Source: Flaccisagitta enflata (Eukaryota > Chaetognatha > Sagittoidea > Aphragmophora). From it: a stretch of DNA of 64,000 nt. The position numbers and the translations under genes are program-made. Where the stretch lies: NCBI GenBank assembly GCA_965153355.1, contig OZ231126.1, positions 97,712,001 through 97,776,000 on the forward strand. Reading direction: 5' to 3'. Position 1 is the first letter of the stretch, and every line of letters begins with the position of its first letter. Below, in pieces: positions 9,877 through 21,335 of the stretch. Under the pieces are notes generated by a model. The model saw nothing but the letters and a program-made list of their open reading frames with translations, searched no databases and had not been told where the DNA came from.

Positions 9877-11537
9877 ACAAGGCCAACACCTATAAGTCGC
9901 GTGCGGGACTTACATAATTACTTGATCACCTATAATCACCAATGATTACCTATGATTACAAAACCTATAATTTCCTACAGTGAGTTATAATTACTTATAC
10001 CTATAATAACTGATAATTCCCTTTAAAATGATTATGATTTCCAATAATTAGCTATCATTACCTTTAATTAATCTAATGACCTAAAATTACTTATGATTAG
10101 ATATTGACCCATAAGAACCAATGATTACCTATAATACCCTATGATTACCTATATTTACCTATAACTGCATAATGACCTTTGGTTACCTTTGATTACGTAA
10201 TAACCTATAACAACCAATAATGACTTAATATGACTTACTAGACTATAATGACCAAATGACTAAAATGACCACAATGACCTAAATGACTTGAATTGACTAA
10301 AATTGACTTAGAATAATTTTAATTGACTCAAATTGAGTCAAATTGACTTAATATGACTTCAAATGACTAAAATGACTAAGTGACTTAAATTGACTTTCAT
10401 TGAATTTAAATGACTTAAAATGACTTAAAATGACTTAAAATGACCTAAAAAGACTTAAATTGACTTAAAATGGCCTAAATTGACTTGAATTGACCTAAAA
10501 TGATTAAAATGCCTTAAGTGACTGAAATGACTTACATTGACTTAAAATAACTTAAAATGACTTAAAATGACTTGAAATGACCTAAAGTGACTTAAAATCA
10601 CTTGAGATGATATGAATTGATATACTGAATTAAAATGTCTTAAAAAAGGACGTTATGGACAAAAAAGTAAGAAGGGGACAGACCAACCAACGAACTTAAA
10701 ATGACTTAGAATGACTTAGAATGACTTAGATTGACTTAACATGACTTAAACTAAATTAAAATGACTCTAAAAAGGACGTAATGGACAAAAAAGTAAAAAG
10801 GGGACAGACCAACCAACCGACTTAAAATGACTTAAAATGACTTAGAATGACTTAGAATGACTTAGAATGACTTAGAATGACTTAAAATGACTTAAAATGA
10901 ATCAAAATGACTCAAAAAAGGATGTAATGGACAAAAAAGTAAAAAGGGGACAGACCAACCAACCGACTTAAAATGACTTAAAATGAGTTAAAATGACTTA
11001 AAATGACTTAGAATGACTTAAAATGACTTAAAATGACTCAAAAAAGGATGTAATAGACAAAAAAGTAAAAAGGGGACAGACTAACCAACCAACTTAAAAT
11101 GACTTAGAATGACTTAGAATGACTTAGAATGACTTAGAATGACCTAAAATGACTTAAAATGAATTAAAATGAATCAAAATGACTCAAAAAAGGATGTAAT
11201 GGACAAGTAAGTAAAAAGGGGACAGACCAACCAACCGACTTAAAATGACTGAAAATAACTTAGAATGACTTAAAATGACTTAAAATGACTTAAAATGACT
11301 TAAACTGAATTAAAATGAATTAAAATGAATTAAAATAAGTATAAATGACTCAAAAAAGGACAAAATGGACAAAAAAGTAAAAAGGGGACAGACCAACCAA
11401 CCGACTTAAAATGACTTAGAATGACTTAAAATGACTTAGAATGACTTAAAATGACGTAATGGACAAAAAAGTAAAAAGGGGACCGACCGACCGACGGACC
11501 GACAAAGCGGGATGTAGAGTCGCGTGCACGCGACTAA
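9877..11537 (+). mobile_element. hairpin-element family 1, giant satellite-filled copy b
   Basis: The head (ACAAGGCCAACACC, then AGTCGCGTGCGGG) and tail hairpin (AGTCGCGTGCACGCGACT then AAAA) are 1.6 kb apart. Between them is satellite: first loose ATTACCTATA units, then ATGACTTAAA units. About seven of the longer blocks carry GGACAAAAAAGTAAAAAGG and GACAGACCAACCAACC. The GGAC and GACC text is the normal short core of this family, here amplified into a higher-order array of roughly 130-160 bp period. Confidence 0.7.
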
Positions 11538-11749
11538 AAACAACATATTTCAATATAAAAGATTTTAGGATTAAATTGAAAAATCGGGACTGATGCCAAA
11601 ACATAGTTAATTGTTCCCTCAAAAATACCAAGTTACAAAAATTTTCCTAGGGGCCCCTTAGGGGCCCTTTTTTTTTATACAAAGTGCTTGTCCCCAATTA
11701 CCCCACGGCGGGAAATTCGGGACTTGAAGGTTTTTTTTTAAAAATGGCC

Positions 11750-11931
11750 TGTTACGTCCTGTATAATACCGTCAAAACCGTTAACATAGATATTATTGAT
11801 ACTGTCTGTTTGTATTATCATAACTTGTTATATGATACTTTCGCTCTTTCCATAGTGGCGGTTTTCCAGTTTTACAATGGTTTTATTTCTATCTTAGTGC
11901 GCCAGTAAATACGAAACTTTGGGACGCAACA
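11750..11931 (+). repeat. Gypsy 5' LTR
   Basis: 182 bp, TGTTACG...GCAACA. By eye it differs from the 3' LTR at a single position (CATAGAT against CAGAGAT), which implies a recent insertion. Confidence 0.93.
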
Positions 11932-11975
11932 CTGGCGCAGTTGACAATTAAAATCCATGCACGGTTGACAAGAAC

Positions 11976-13145
11976 ATGGCAGTTTCAGGCGGTGGTTTTC
12001 CTTCCTATCCGCCGTTCGATCCGGACGAAGAAATCTCGTCGCTCCCTCAGAAGTGGGAAGAGTGGTCTGATGGACTAGAAGATTTGATGGCGGCATGCGG
12101 TATTACGGAACACGAGAGAAAATGGTTCTTCGGTGGTGAAAAGCTGCGAAAGCTCGAGAAACAGCTTACTTACGACAAAACGGTGCCTTACGGCGCCGAT
12201 CCAAACGCTCAACCAGCAGTTGCGGGGACGCCGGACATTTACCAACGTTTGAAGGATGCGTTGACTGCGCACTTCGCTCCATGCGTCAATGAGACTTACG
12301 CACGCTTCCAGTTTCGTTCCATCTTCCAGGGTGACAGTGAATCCATTGATACGTTTGTCACGCGTCTACGTTCTCAGGCGAGTCGCTGTAACTTTCACGC
12401 CGACGACATCACCAACCAAATTCGGGATCAAATCGTCTTTGGGTGCGCCTTGAAGCTTCGCCGAAAAGCCTTAGCCGAAAATTACGCTTTGGATCGTCTC
12501 ATTCAAGTGGCTCGTGCGGAAGAGTCTGCCAGGGCCAATGCTGCGGAAATTGAAAAGTCCTCAGAGTCCCAGAACGCCGAGTCAGTTGACGTTCTGAAAG
12601 TGGCGAGGAAGCCCGGCAAATACAGCAACAAAGCCAGATTTGCTGCAAAGACTGGGAGAGAAGCTGGTGAGCAGACGCCAAACCCACCCAAGAAGGATAA
12701 GAGGTGTTTCAATTGCGGTGGTCCTTTCCCTCATCTGAAGGACAAGCCGTGCCCTGCTAAAGGGAAATCATGTAACAAATGCTCCAAACTGGGCCATTTT
12801 GCTTCAGTCTGCCGCGGTGAGAAGAACGTCTTGGCGACCACTGCCAACTTGGATTTCTCTGATGATTTTGATGTTACGCATGACTTGGGTGAAGTAAAAT
12901 GTGTGGGCTTGCTCTCTGACAAGCCACATCGCGTCAATATCTCAACAAGAGAAGGCAAGATCCTCTTCAATCCGGACACAGGAGCGGATGTCACTTTGAT
13001 CAATTACGCAACCTATGAGAATCTAAGACCAAGACCGTCCCTTCGGGGTACGGAGGTCAAATTGATGCCATACGGTGCTTCGGCGCCTCTAAAGTTGGCT
13101 GGGGTGTACTCCGCTGAACTAAAGTATGGTGAAAAGGTTGTATAG
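11976..13145 (+). CDS. Gypsy gag-protease ORF
   Basis: 389 codons from ATG at 11976, about 45 bp past the 5' LTR. The N-terminal part is capsid-like (WEEWSDGLEDLMAACG; later FRSIFQGDSESIDTFVTRL, typical of retrotransposon gag). Two zinc knuckles lie near residues 244-281: an atypical C-X2-C-X5-H-X5-C and a canonical CNKCSKLGHFASVC. An aspartic protease with NPDTGADVTLI near residue 333 follows. A frame lesion near 13140 truncates the ORF with TAG; the continuing protein sequence is in another frame just downstream. Confidence 0.9.
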   Translation: MAVSGGGFPSYPPFDPDEEISSLPQKWEEWSDGLEDLMAACGITEHERKWFFGGEKLRKLEKQLTYDKTVPYGADPNAQPAVAGTPDIYQRLKDALTAHFAPCVNETYARFQFRSIFQGDSESIDTFVTRLRSQASRCNFHADDITNQIRDQIVFGCALKLRRKALAENYALDRLIQVARAEESARANAAEIEKSSESQNAESVDVLKVARKPGKYSNKARFAAKTGREAGEQTPNPPKKDKRCFNCGGPFPHLKDKPCPAKGKSCNKCSKLGHFASVCRGEKNVLATTANLDFSDDFDVTHDLGEVKCVGLLSDKPHRVNISTREGKILFNPDTGADVTLINYATYENLRPRPSLRGTEVKLMPYGASAPLKLAGVYSAELKYGEKVV

Positions 13146-13150
13146 AGCCG

Positions 13151-13792
13151 GTGTATGTCTCTAAAACATCGAATAGTCAAATTTCACTCCTGTCTCGGTC
13201 AGCTTCGAGGGCGCTTGGACTTGTTGCGCTGAATTTTCTTAACGGTGATGTTCATTTGGTGGGAAGTGGACATCCAGAGGGTGACATGGGTCACCCCTTG
13301 CTCTCCGACTATCCGGATATTTGCAACGGAGTTGGTTGCCACAAGAACCTTCACATTGCCCTGCCGCTGAAGGAGGGGGCGAAACATAGTGTGGCCCCGC
13401 CGTCGCGTATTCCAGTCAATCTGCTTCCTATGGTAAAGGCGGAATTGGACCGTTTGGAATCCGAAGGAGTGTTTGAGTCAGTGCCAGTCGATGACAATGT
13501 TCAAAGTATCAGTCGTCTCGTTCCGGTGCCCAAAAAGGTTGAGGACCCGAATTCCGGCACCGAGTCAATTGGTGTTAGGATCACTTTTGATTGGCGCGAC
13601 CTCAACAAAAATCTCGAGAAAGTGCACCATGAAGTCATGACGGTTGAAGAACTGAAGGCTACTCTGGCCAATTCAAAAGTGTTTTCGCAGGTGGATGTTC
13701 AGGATACCTTTTATCAACTACCGCTTGATGAAGAAAGCAAACGCCTCACTACTTTTCAACTCCTTGGGGTCTCAAGCGTTCCACGCGGCTGA
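13151..13792 (+). pseudogene. Gypsy reverse transcriptase, N-terminal part (broken)
   Basis: Starts in a different frame from gag-protease after a lesion near 13140. It carries the protease tail, a linker, and the RT fingers/palm with ITFDWRDLNKNLEKVHHEVM and FSQVDVQDTFYQLPLDEES, the first RT catalytic Asp region. It runs into a stop at 13790-13792, where the expected conserved RT block following TTFQ is missing or scrambled, implying a small deletion with frame change. Confidence 0.88.
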
Positions 13793-13803
13793 TTCAAGGT
13801 GCT

Positions 13804-14316
13804 TTGCCGTCCTCTGCCATCTTCCATGAGGTTCTACGGCGCGATTTGGAGGGCATTTCGGGTGACATCAACATTGCTGACAACATTCTTGTGTTTGGAC
13901 GTGGGGACACTTTACGGGAAGCGAAAGAAGACCATGACAAAGCTTTGAAGGAAGTGTTTGACATGTTTCATCGCACGGGCCTCACCATCAACAAAAAGAA
14001 GTGCTCGTTCAATGCAACAAAGACCAAGTTCTTTGGTTATGTGTTCTCAGCGGATGGAATCTCTCCAGATCCGGACAAGGTCAAGGCCTTGATTGAAGCA
14101 GAGCCTCCAGCTTCCAAGGAGGAGGTACGGTCTTTTCTGGGGATGGCAGGCTTTAATGCGCAATTCATGCCAACCTACGCGACTCTCTCGGAGCCCCTGC
14201 GCAACTTAACGAGGAAAGGGGAGGCTTTCCATTGGAGTGACTCGGAGCAGAAGGCTTTTAAATCGATTACGGAGGCCATTTCTGAGGAGACCAGGTTGGT
14301 GTCAACGCCACGCTAG
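13804..14316 (+). pseudogene. Gypsy RT palm/thumb and start of RNase H (broken)
   Basis: Continues RT in another frame. The catalytic-loop position reads NIADNILVFG; most Gypsy RTs have two adjacent Asp here (xxDD), so the second is Asn in this copy. It then has KKCSFNATKTKFFGYVFSADG and FLGMAGF, usual RT-thumb motifs. The frame ends at 14314-14316, just where RNase H should begin. The segment with the first RNase H catalytic Asp appears deleted, since the next frame resumes immediately with later RNase H sequence. Confidence 0.88.
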
Positions 14317-14420
14317 CCCAAAAGGACGAAAATGGACTATACCGGCCTGTCAACATCGCTAGCCGTGCGCTGAATGAAACCGAACATGGTTATGATCAGC
14401 TTGAAAGAGAGGCTGTCGCC

Positions 14421-16463
14421 ATGCACTTCGGGTGCAGGCGATTCAAAATGTTCCTCCAAGGAATCCACTTTACGCATTTCGTTGATCCGGAGCCTCTCAA
14501 GAGTATGATGGAGAAGTCAAAAAAGGAAGCTCCTGCTCGCATTGAGAAGATACGGCTCAAGCTTCAGGGCTTCAATTCCAGCATTGTTTTGATTAAGGGG
14601 AAACACAATCCCGCGGATTATCTCTCTCGCCATCCGCTTCCTTACAGTCTCTGCTCCAAAGCAGAGCGCGAGAGTTTCCGCGATATTCAGAATCATTTGT
14701 TCCTCGTGGCTAAAATGTTGCCAGAGGCCATCACCGTTCCACGAGTCAGGGAGGCCATCAAAGAAGATGCTGTGATCTCTGAGGTCATGACCTTGCTGCA
14801 AAAGGGTGTTCGGCGCTGTCCGGAAAAACAACACCTTGCGCCTTTCAAGCCCATCTGGCAGGAATTGTCCATTGGTATGGGCATACTTCTCAGAGGAGAG
14901 AGGGTTGTTCTGCCTCATAAGCCCACAAAGGAGGCACTTTCCCTTGCGCACAAAGGACACATGGGAATTGGGAAGACCAAACGCTATCTTCGCTCTAGTG
15001 TATGGTTCCCAAGAATGGATGCTCAAGTGGAAACGCTCATTAGTCACTGTCTCCCATGTCAAGCGGTGACTCCGGAGGTGAAAAGGGAACCACTTGTTAT
15101 GACGCCGCTTCCTGAGGAGCTGTGGCAATCCGTTGCGGCGGACATCTTCGGTCCTCTGCCCACTGGAGAGAAGGTCCTCGTCGTCAAATGTCTGCGCTCG
15201 AAGTGGCCGGAAGTCAAGATCTTTTCGCGTAACCAGTCAACAAATGCTGATGGTGTCATCTCGGCCATGGAGTCAATGTTTTCTACTCATGGTATTCCGG
15301 AAAATGTTCGCACGGATAATGGACCGCCATTTAATAGCAAGTGCTTCCGTGATTATGCGTCTGAATTTGGCTTCCAACATCAAAAAAATACGCCCCTCTG
15401 GCCTGAGGCCAATGGCCAGGTTGAGGCCTTTATAAAGTGTCTGGGCAAAGTTGTCAGGACTGCGCATGTTGGTGGTGGTGATTGGAGAAAAGCTCTCAAT
15501 GATTTTCTCATGGCGTATCGGGCCACTCCTCATTCCTCTACTGGGGTCTCACCGGCGCAGCTTATGTTCCCTGGTCGTCGTTTCAAGACTCGTCTGCCCA
15601 ACTGCGCTTCTACGCCTGTTCGCGATGATGAGGTCAACGAGTTCAATCGGCGAGTTACTGCCAAGGCGAAGGCATATGCGGATAGCAAGCGCAAAGTGTT
15701 GGCTTCCTCTCTCTCCGTCGGAGACACAGTTCTTATTCGGCAGCAGAAACGTAATAAGCTGACTTTGTTCTTTGCGCCAAAGCCTTACAAGATCGTCTCT
15801 ATCAAGGGCTTCATAGTTTCGGCTCGGAGAGGAGACCACGTTATTGTTCGGAATTCATCGTTTTTCAAAAAGGTCGATCTTCCTAGGGAAGGATCGAAAC
15901 AATCTATTGCCCCCAACTCCCCATCTAGTTGCGGAGGGGCGCAGCAGAAGCGATCAGCTGCCATGCCAATATTTCAGCCAGACGCTGCCGCCACAGGCCT
16001 GGAGTCAGTTCGGGCCGGCGATGGATCTGCGTCGGGCAGAGGAAGTACTGCCGCTACTGGTCTGGAGTCAGTTAGGACCCGTAATGAAACTGCGTCGGGC
16101 AGAATTTTGCCCCGCCCTGGAGGTTCGGCTGAAGGGGCTGACTGTGCGGGCCAACCTGCTGATCTTCCGCCGCCAATCCTCGCCAATGGTGCGCAGGGCG
16201 AGTCCGCCAGTTCTCGACATGACGTCGCACCTCAAGGTTCAGGCAAGGGAGGAGTTGCGCCAGCGGAGGAAGACTCCGGAGATGACGATTTTATAGATGC
16301 GGAAGAGGCTCCTGACATTTTCGTTGATAACGCCGCAGCGCCGAGAGTTGCTGCCTTTCACCCTCCAACGGGAGTCGCAATTCAGGATACAAACTTCTCG
16401 CTTCCATCCAATCTCAGACACAATCACGATCTACGGCCGCGTCCTGGGGGACGAACTGATTGA
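14421..16463 (+). pseudogene. Gypsy RNase H end and integrase
   Basis: 680 codons, open from about 14300 although the first Met is at 14421. It begins with late RNase H sequence, then the integrase HHCC zinc site (HKGHMGIGKTKRYL, with HCLPC), and the catalytic core with D (AADIFGP), D (RTDNGPPFNS) and E (ANGQVE) at D-X35-E spacing. After a GPY-like stretch (MLFPGRRFKTRLP) the C-terminal 200 residues are Pro/Gly/Ala-rich with a duplicated ATGLESVR motif. The integrase looks intact, but the copy cannot make full pol because of upstream lesions. Confidence 0.9.
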
Positions 16464-16475
16464 GAAGGGCGTAGG

Positions 16476-16657
16476 TGTTACGTCCTGTATAATACCGTCA
16501 AAACCGTTAACAGAGATATTATTGATACTGTCTGTTTGTATTATCATAACTTGTTATATGATACTTTCGCTCTTTCCATAGTGGCGGTTTTCCAGTTTTA
16601 CAATGGTTTTATTTCTATCTTAGTGCGCCAGTAAATACGAAACTTTGGGACGCAACA
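16476..16657 (+). repeat. Gypsy 3' LTR
   Basis: 182 bp copy of the 5' LTR with one visible difference. The stop codon of the pol ORF (16461-16463) lies just upstream, separated by a short purine-rich tract. Confidence 0.93.
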
Positions 16658-17007
16658 TGGCCCAGGGGGCCAAACCAAGTGAACAATAAGAATGAACTAT
16701 GTCCCAAATTTCCCGATTTTTTTTTTCCTCAAAGTACAGATAAATAAGTACTTTCAACAATAAAATTCGAAAAATTTTTCCTCGTAGTTACCATTCAGAA
16801 TTTCAAACCTAAGAGTCTAAGAATCAAAGTGCTGCTGCTGTTGCTGCAGCAGCAGTAGGCCAAATTCTGCAGCGCAACTGCCCTTTACCAAGGGTCATAG
16901 TTTGACCCCATAACCATTGTTCCCTTACATAAAGTTAAATTTTTATGAAGTCCTTAATTCAATTTTGTCCCGAATTGCCCCTGTCCCAAATAGCCCCACC
17001 CTCCCCT

Positions 17008-18307
17008 AAATCACAAACATATCGATAGACCCAAATAACCATTTCTTTGCAATCTGTTTTAACTATGATCATTCAATAACTCACAATGGAAACGAATTTC
17101 AAAGTTTAGAAAAATAAAAATTCAAGTTTCATAATATGACATTATTGACATATATATGAGCTTTTATTCGTGCTTATCAAGTAAACACAGATCATTCAAT
17201 AACAACAGGCAACTATAAACTACTATTTCAGGAGTAAAACGTTTAAGGGCTACAATTTGTAAAGAAAAGAGAGAACACTGTTTCCAATGTGAGACAGTCT
17301 GCTTTCAAACGAACGTTTTCTATTGGCGAAAATTTCCGTCACAGAGAGATAAGCGAGAGATTCTCTGAGCATTCTATGCTTTCCCATCTATTGTAGGAAA
17401 ATATTTCTCTGATTGCGTCGTTCACAGCTACGTGAAGGGATTCCATATGTTATGATTGGGATACAAACACTATAAAGCAGTTTCATCTTTACCGTTTCAC
17501 TTGGTCTATTCAAGACATTCAGTATAGAGTTTGAACTTCGAAAAAATGCAGTGCGGCACTTCTTGGCGGAACAGTTACATCGTGAATCAGATTTTAGAAA
17601 AACTCCGAGGTATTTCCACTCAGATAAAAACTCAAGCGGAGAGTCATCAAGCGTGATAGGTGATCAGGTAAAAGAGTCAAACTTCTCTTCGAAATATATC
17701 AGTTTTGGGTTTTTTCCATTGTACTTAATACACCAAGACGCGGCATAGTCAGAACAAACATCAAGAAGAATTTGTAAGGATTTTCGGCTCGGAGCCAAAA
17801 GACAATGCAGGCAATAAAGAAATTAACTACAGACGGGACCCTAATAAGAGCGGAGGAGGGACCCAAATTGTAGCATCACCCCCTAGAGCTCATATAGCTT
17901 TAGCAAATTTGTCACTTGCTGTGGTGGAATATTTATACCTTAGGTGAATACAATTGGCGCCACCGTGGCGATTTTAAAATTTCCATCTAGAACACCCCCA
18001 AATTGTCAAAATTAAAGAAAAAAATTATTCAATTTTTTTTTTAGCCCTGGAGGGTGATTTTGCTAAATCTAAGGGTGTTCTACGTGGAAATTCAAAAATC
18101 GCCACGGTGGCGCCAATTGTATACACCTCAGGTGTATACCGCCTACCCATTAATCAGATCGTCCATGTACACGGCCCAAAATCTTGCACTAAGAACGCCG
18201 CCTTGCCTTACACCTGATATGGGTTATATTGCTTTGGCCCACTCATGTAACTGGACGGTAATGACTTGACAACGCAAAAAAGAAGGGTTCATCGGCAGTT
18301 CTCTTAC
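17008..18307. other. intron with small fold-back element
   Basis: Positions 17008-17850 show no recognisable feature. Positions 17931-18000 and 18063-18142 are inverted arms containing ACAATTGGCGCCACCGTGGC, forming a fold-back of about 210 bp. The same core and flank recur at 30310-30605 and, loosely, at the centre of 25275-25900. Confidence 0.65.
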
Positions 18308-18411
18308 CGGGATTCATTTCTTCTTGGTTTTCCGTTTCCAAAGCGATAAAAACTTCCGCCGGCATGCGAAGAGCGTCCTCACAAATCGGCCGCGGCGTTA
18401 TAGAACGAAAG
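18308..18411 (-). CDS. GON4L exon 12
   Basis: 104 nt; acceptor TTACCTTAG, donor GTAAGA. The first base completes the Asp codon of exon 11. It reads FRSITPRPICEDALRMPAEV then FIALETENQEEMNP and ends one base into a codon. Acidic and conserved in style, linking the middle of the protein to the PAH region. The short size and agreement of both phases support it. Confidence 0.85.
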
Positions 18412-18864
18412 CTAAGGTAAGTATATTGAAACGGGTTGTAATAGACTTATTTCCGCATCCAGTTTTCAAAGACTGGATGCAAAAAGAAACACTCCCACCA
18501 GCTATCAAGATAGCCGAAGACGGATGAGGAGTCGGCCATCCGCCGCAGTCGAGGAGCATTCCGGTCGCAACGAGCTTAAAGAGGGCCTGTACTGTTAGTC
18601 AGGCACCCAGGAAGAGGCTCAGACAGTGGAGAAGACTCATCGAACAGGACTGCAGCTTGTGCATGTTATGACTGTCACTGAAGCGCGATCAAAGGCTAAT
18701 GTAACAATCTCCCTTTATCGGGGTTAAAATGGAATCTGGATGAAATTGAAACCCGATTTGTTATGCGAAAATAGCCAAGCCCTGAGACAATACGTCACAA
18801 ATTAATAGGTTGTTACATTAAGGTTAGTACCCGGCTTATGGCCGATACTCAGACCAAGACTCAC
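18412..18864. other. intron, nothing recognised
   Basis: 453 bp of intron between exons 11 and 12; no repeat, TE end or exon seen. Confidence 0.6.
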
Positions 18865-19066
18865 TCGGAAAGTTTGGCCGGTTTCAGCTTGAGAGCCTTT
18901 TTGTTACGGGGGTCGGCATTGGCTTTAGCCCGAGAGGCAGGGGCGCTAGCCTTTGTCCGAGAGGCAGGGGCGTCGACTTTGGGCAGGATCGGACGCGTGG
19001 ATCGTGATGATAGAGCGGAAGAAACCGAGACGGGAGGTGGCGGTGGTTCGGTCGCAGCCGGCAGAT
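18865..19066 (-). CDS. GON4L exon 11: basic Ala/Pro-rich region
   Basis: 202 nt; acceptor CTATCTTCAG, donor GTGAGT. Reads LPAATEPPPPPVSVSSALSS, then TRPILPKVDAPASRTKASAP and RNKKALKLKPAKLS. It contains a direct repeat (DAPASRTKA / SAPASRAKA). Lys/Arg clusters suggest a nuclear localisation segment. It follows the longest intron (18.8 kb) and matches both neighbours in phase. Confidence 0.88.
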
Positions 19067-19210
19067 CTGAAGATAGAGAAATATGAGAAAAAAAATGTTG
19101 AGAGAAAGCGATTTAACCATGGATCAAATGACCAGAAAGAGAAATCACCTTAAAGTTTGACTTTGAGACATATCCAATGATGCTAAATTGTAGTATATAG
19201 TTAGTCAGTC

Positions 19211-19315
19211 TCACAAACTTTACCTTTGGGGGCGATTTTCTTGAGTGGCGTTTTGGATAATTGGATTCGATCATTTGTTTGGCCGATGGAGAATTCATCA
19301 AAGCATCAATGCAAG
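19211..19315 (-). pseudogene. decayed copy of GON4L exon 10 3' end
   Basis: Minus strand matches the end of exon 10 (LMNSPS, KQM, then TPLKKIAPK) and continues into the same GTAA-type donor. An 8-bp insertion (AATTATCC) breaks the frame. Upstream it carries the intronic text TTGCATTGATGC that separates the 110-bp units at 37.6-37.9 kb, so it derives from that array, now 18 kb away. It has no acceptor. It lies about 150 bp upstream of exon 11. Confidence 0.75.
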
Positions 19316-20305
19316 TACACTTTTTATTTTTTATAAGAACATCATTTTTTTTCTGAAGCCTTAAGGGGACAGAGTCAAAAAACATGTGCGTAGTATGTTG
19401 CTCCAAGGAGCATCCCACATCAAGCTAGGGTGGTGACACCCCATTGTCAACTTCCTTCTTGGATTTAAGTTTTCTAAATTCTTTAAAAGTGCGAAGTGGG
19501 ATACTTTGATTACATCATATTACTCGCACTCAACCAAGGTGCAAGACTGTGTGGTCATATACCCCCACTTCGCACTTTGAAGGAGTGGGTTAATTATGGC
19601 GGTCATAATGTGAGGCAATCAGTAGCAATAGGATAACTATGCCACTGTGACGTTGTGCTGATAAATGGAAACTCTTGAAAGAAAAACTAGTTTACATTTA
19701 CTCTGTTACGAGAAACGCTCGTGGTACTGCTTTTCTCTTTCATTCATGAACAAATTCAAGTCTGATTTTTTTTCATTTTATGTCAAAACACAAAGAATAT
19801 CAAGTTATTACACTAATTATGGATTGCGGGTAGACAATATACAGCACAGACACCATACGCAGCTATCTCCAATGCAATCATCCCTTGTTGCTGGAAAACG
19901 TCATCTGGATCGCAATGGCCGTTAAAACAAACTCGTCACACCAGGGTATGCTTGGGTATTGCTCATGTTTTGCTTGGGCATTACTTAGGTATTGCTGGGG
20001 TATTATTTGGGAATGCTCGGGTTTGCTTAGGTATGTTCAGGTATCGCTCGGGTATTAATCTCACATTTTCTAAGTAGTCTTACAAATTACCAGGTCCGTC
20101 AATATCATTATGAGCGTTGGGAGAGAAATGGTGCGCGTTACTGAGTGGAATTTTCCTCTAAAAAAAAAACAAAACAACACAACTCAACCGAGGTAGAAAA
20201 TCTTGGAGACAAATCTATGGGGTAATCAGAAATAGAAATATTCAATCATGTGATTGGTTAATCGATTGATCAAGAGGAATTGAGAGAGCGTGTGATTCTA
20301 GTGAG
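19316..20305. other. intron with GGGTATTGCT array
   Basis: No exon. Positions 19943-20060 hold about ten degenerate copies of GGGTATTGCT. Positions 19488-19580 contain a short inverted pair around GTGCGAAGTGGG / CCCACTTCGCAC. Confidence 0.55.
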
Positions 20306-20413
20306 TGCAAGGCCGTATACACGGCACCACAGTTGCAGAGAGTTGGACAGGGGCAGGAATAAAAAAACACTTGCCATTCAACAACATGTAGAGTCCCGTG
20401 CCCGCGACCAACA
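20306..20413 (+). mobile_element. hairpin-element family 1, copy c (diverged)
   Basis: Head CAAGGCCGTATACACGGCAC with AGTTGCAGAG; tail GAGTCCCGTGCCCGCGACCA. Only 108 bp and the tail stem is weakened, so an old copy. Confidence 0.55.
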
Positions 20414-20464
20414 ACGATCGGGTTACAGCATCAACACATATACAGAAATTACAACTGCCTTACG

Positions 20465-20609
20465 AGGGAGTGTGCGAAATGAGTGAGCGACCCTGTGAAC
20501 AAAGTGAGCGAGTGAAAGGGAGCGTAGTGAAGCAGAGCAAGTGAGCTAAGTGAGTGGTGCGAGTGAACGTACGGAAAGAGCGACCGAGTGGCTGGTATAA
20601 AACGTGATG

Positions 20610-20610
<1 letters not shown>
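20465..20610. repeat. dispersed GTGAGCGAG repeat, copy 1
   Basis: Text rich in GAGTGAGCGA ending GCGACCGAGTGGC and AAAACGTGATGGTC. Similar copies lie at 35488-35642 and 58850-58937, the last ending GCGACCGAGTGGCCCGTTAA. Function and class are unknown. Confidence 0.5.
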
Positions 20611-20612
<2 letters not shown>

Positions 20613-20700
<88 letters not shown>

Positions 20701-20766
20701 CGAGAGAGACCGAGAGCAAGAGCGAGAGCGAGAGAGCGAGAGAGCGAGAGAGCGAGAGAGCGAGAG

Positions 20767-20841
<75 letters not shown>
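20613..20841. repeat. (GA)n microsatellite with GAGC interruptions
   Basis: About 115 GA units, interrupted in the middle (20695-20775) by GAGAGC hexamers, followed by pure GA again. Confidence 0.97.
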
Positions 20842-20845
<4 letters not shown>

Positions 20846-21208
20846 GGACAGGACACTCGGGCATGACAAAAACGCGTGACACTGAAAATACAATGCAATG
20901 TATGCTTGTAACCCTTCTCTTTACCGTGTTCTGAAGAATTTTGGATAACAAGCTGGAGAAGAGAACGCAGCATCTGCGGCAACTGCAGCAAAACTGGCGA
21001 GTCTATGTGATGCGCAAATTTGAATACAATTAGCCCCATCGCGTGTTTTTCAAAGAGGCGATCGCAAAATCATCGAAATTCCGAAATTGGTTTGGCCACA
21101 CACACACACACACTAAGCAGCTTCGATATGTTTCGACTTTGTTTCGAATCGGTTTTTGGGCAGGATTTTCGAGTTGGATCAAAATGGTCATTTTTTCGAG
21201 GAGAGGAC

Positions 21209-21335
<127 letters not shown>

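Larger units (their letters stand above)
11745..16662 (+). mobile_element. Ty3/Gypsy LTR retrotransposon with 5-bp TSD
   Basis: A full-length element (11750-16657) bounded by 182-bp LTRs and by the target duplication TGGCC (11745-11749 and 16658-16662). LTRs start TGTTACG and end GCAACA (TG...CA). The likely primer-binding site TGGCGCAG follows the left LTR, and a purine-rich tract (GAGAAGGGCGTAGG) precedes the right LTR. Domain order gag, protease, reverse transcriptase, RNase H, integrase marks Ty3/Gypsy. The pol region carries at least three frame lesions. No env-like gene is seen. It is on the opposite strand to the host gene. Confidence 0.95.
9849..17007. mobile_element. TIR element split by nested insertions
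   Basis: Left end AGGGGAGGGTGGGGCTATTC at 9849 and right end (reverse complement AGGGGAGGGTGGGGCTATTT) at 17007 face each other, with TA at both outer edges (the final A of each end may belong to the TA). The original element is interrupted by the giant hairpin element (9877-11537) and by a Gypsy retrotransposon (11750-16657). Remaining own sequence is about 11538-11744 and 16663-17007. No transposase is visible. The order of events is TIR element first, then the others. Confidence 0.7.

Noticed and set aside
14517-15128. 203-codon minus-strand frame inside the Gypsy pol
   Set aside because: Antisense shadow of RNase H-integrase coding sequence.
16835-16862. GCTGCTGCTGTTGCTGCAGCAGCAG as a regulatory palindrome
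   Set aside because: Short, low complexity and inside a transposon remnant; expected by chance in repeat-rich sequence.
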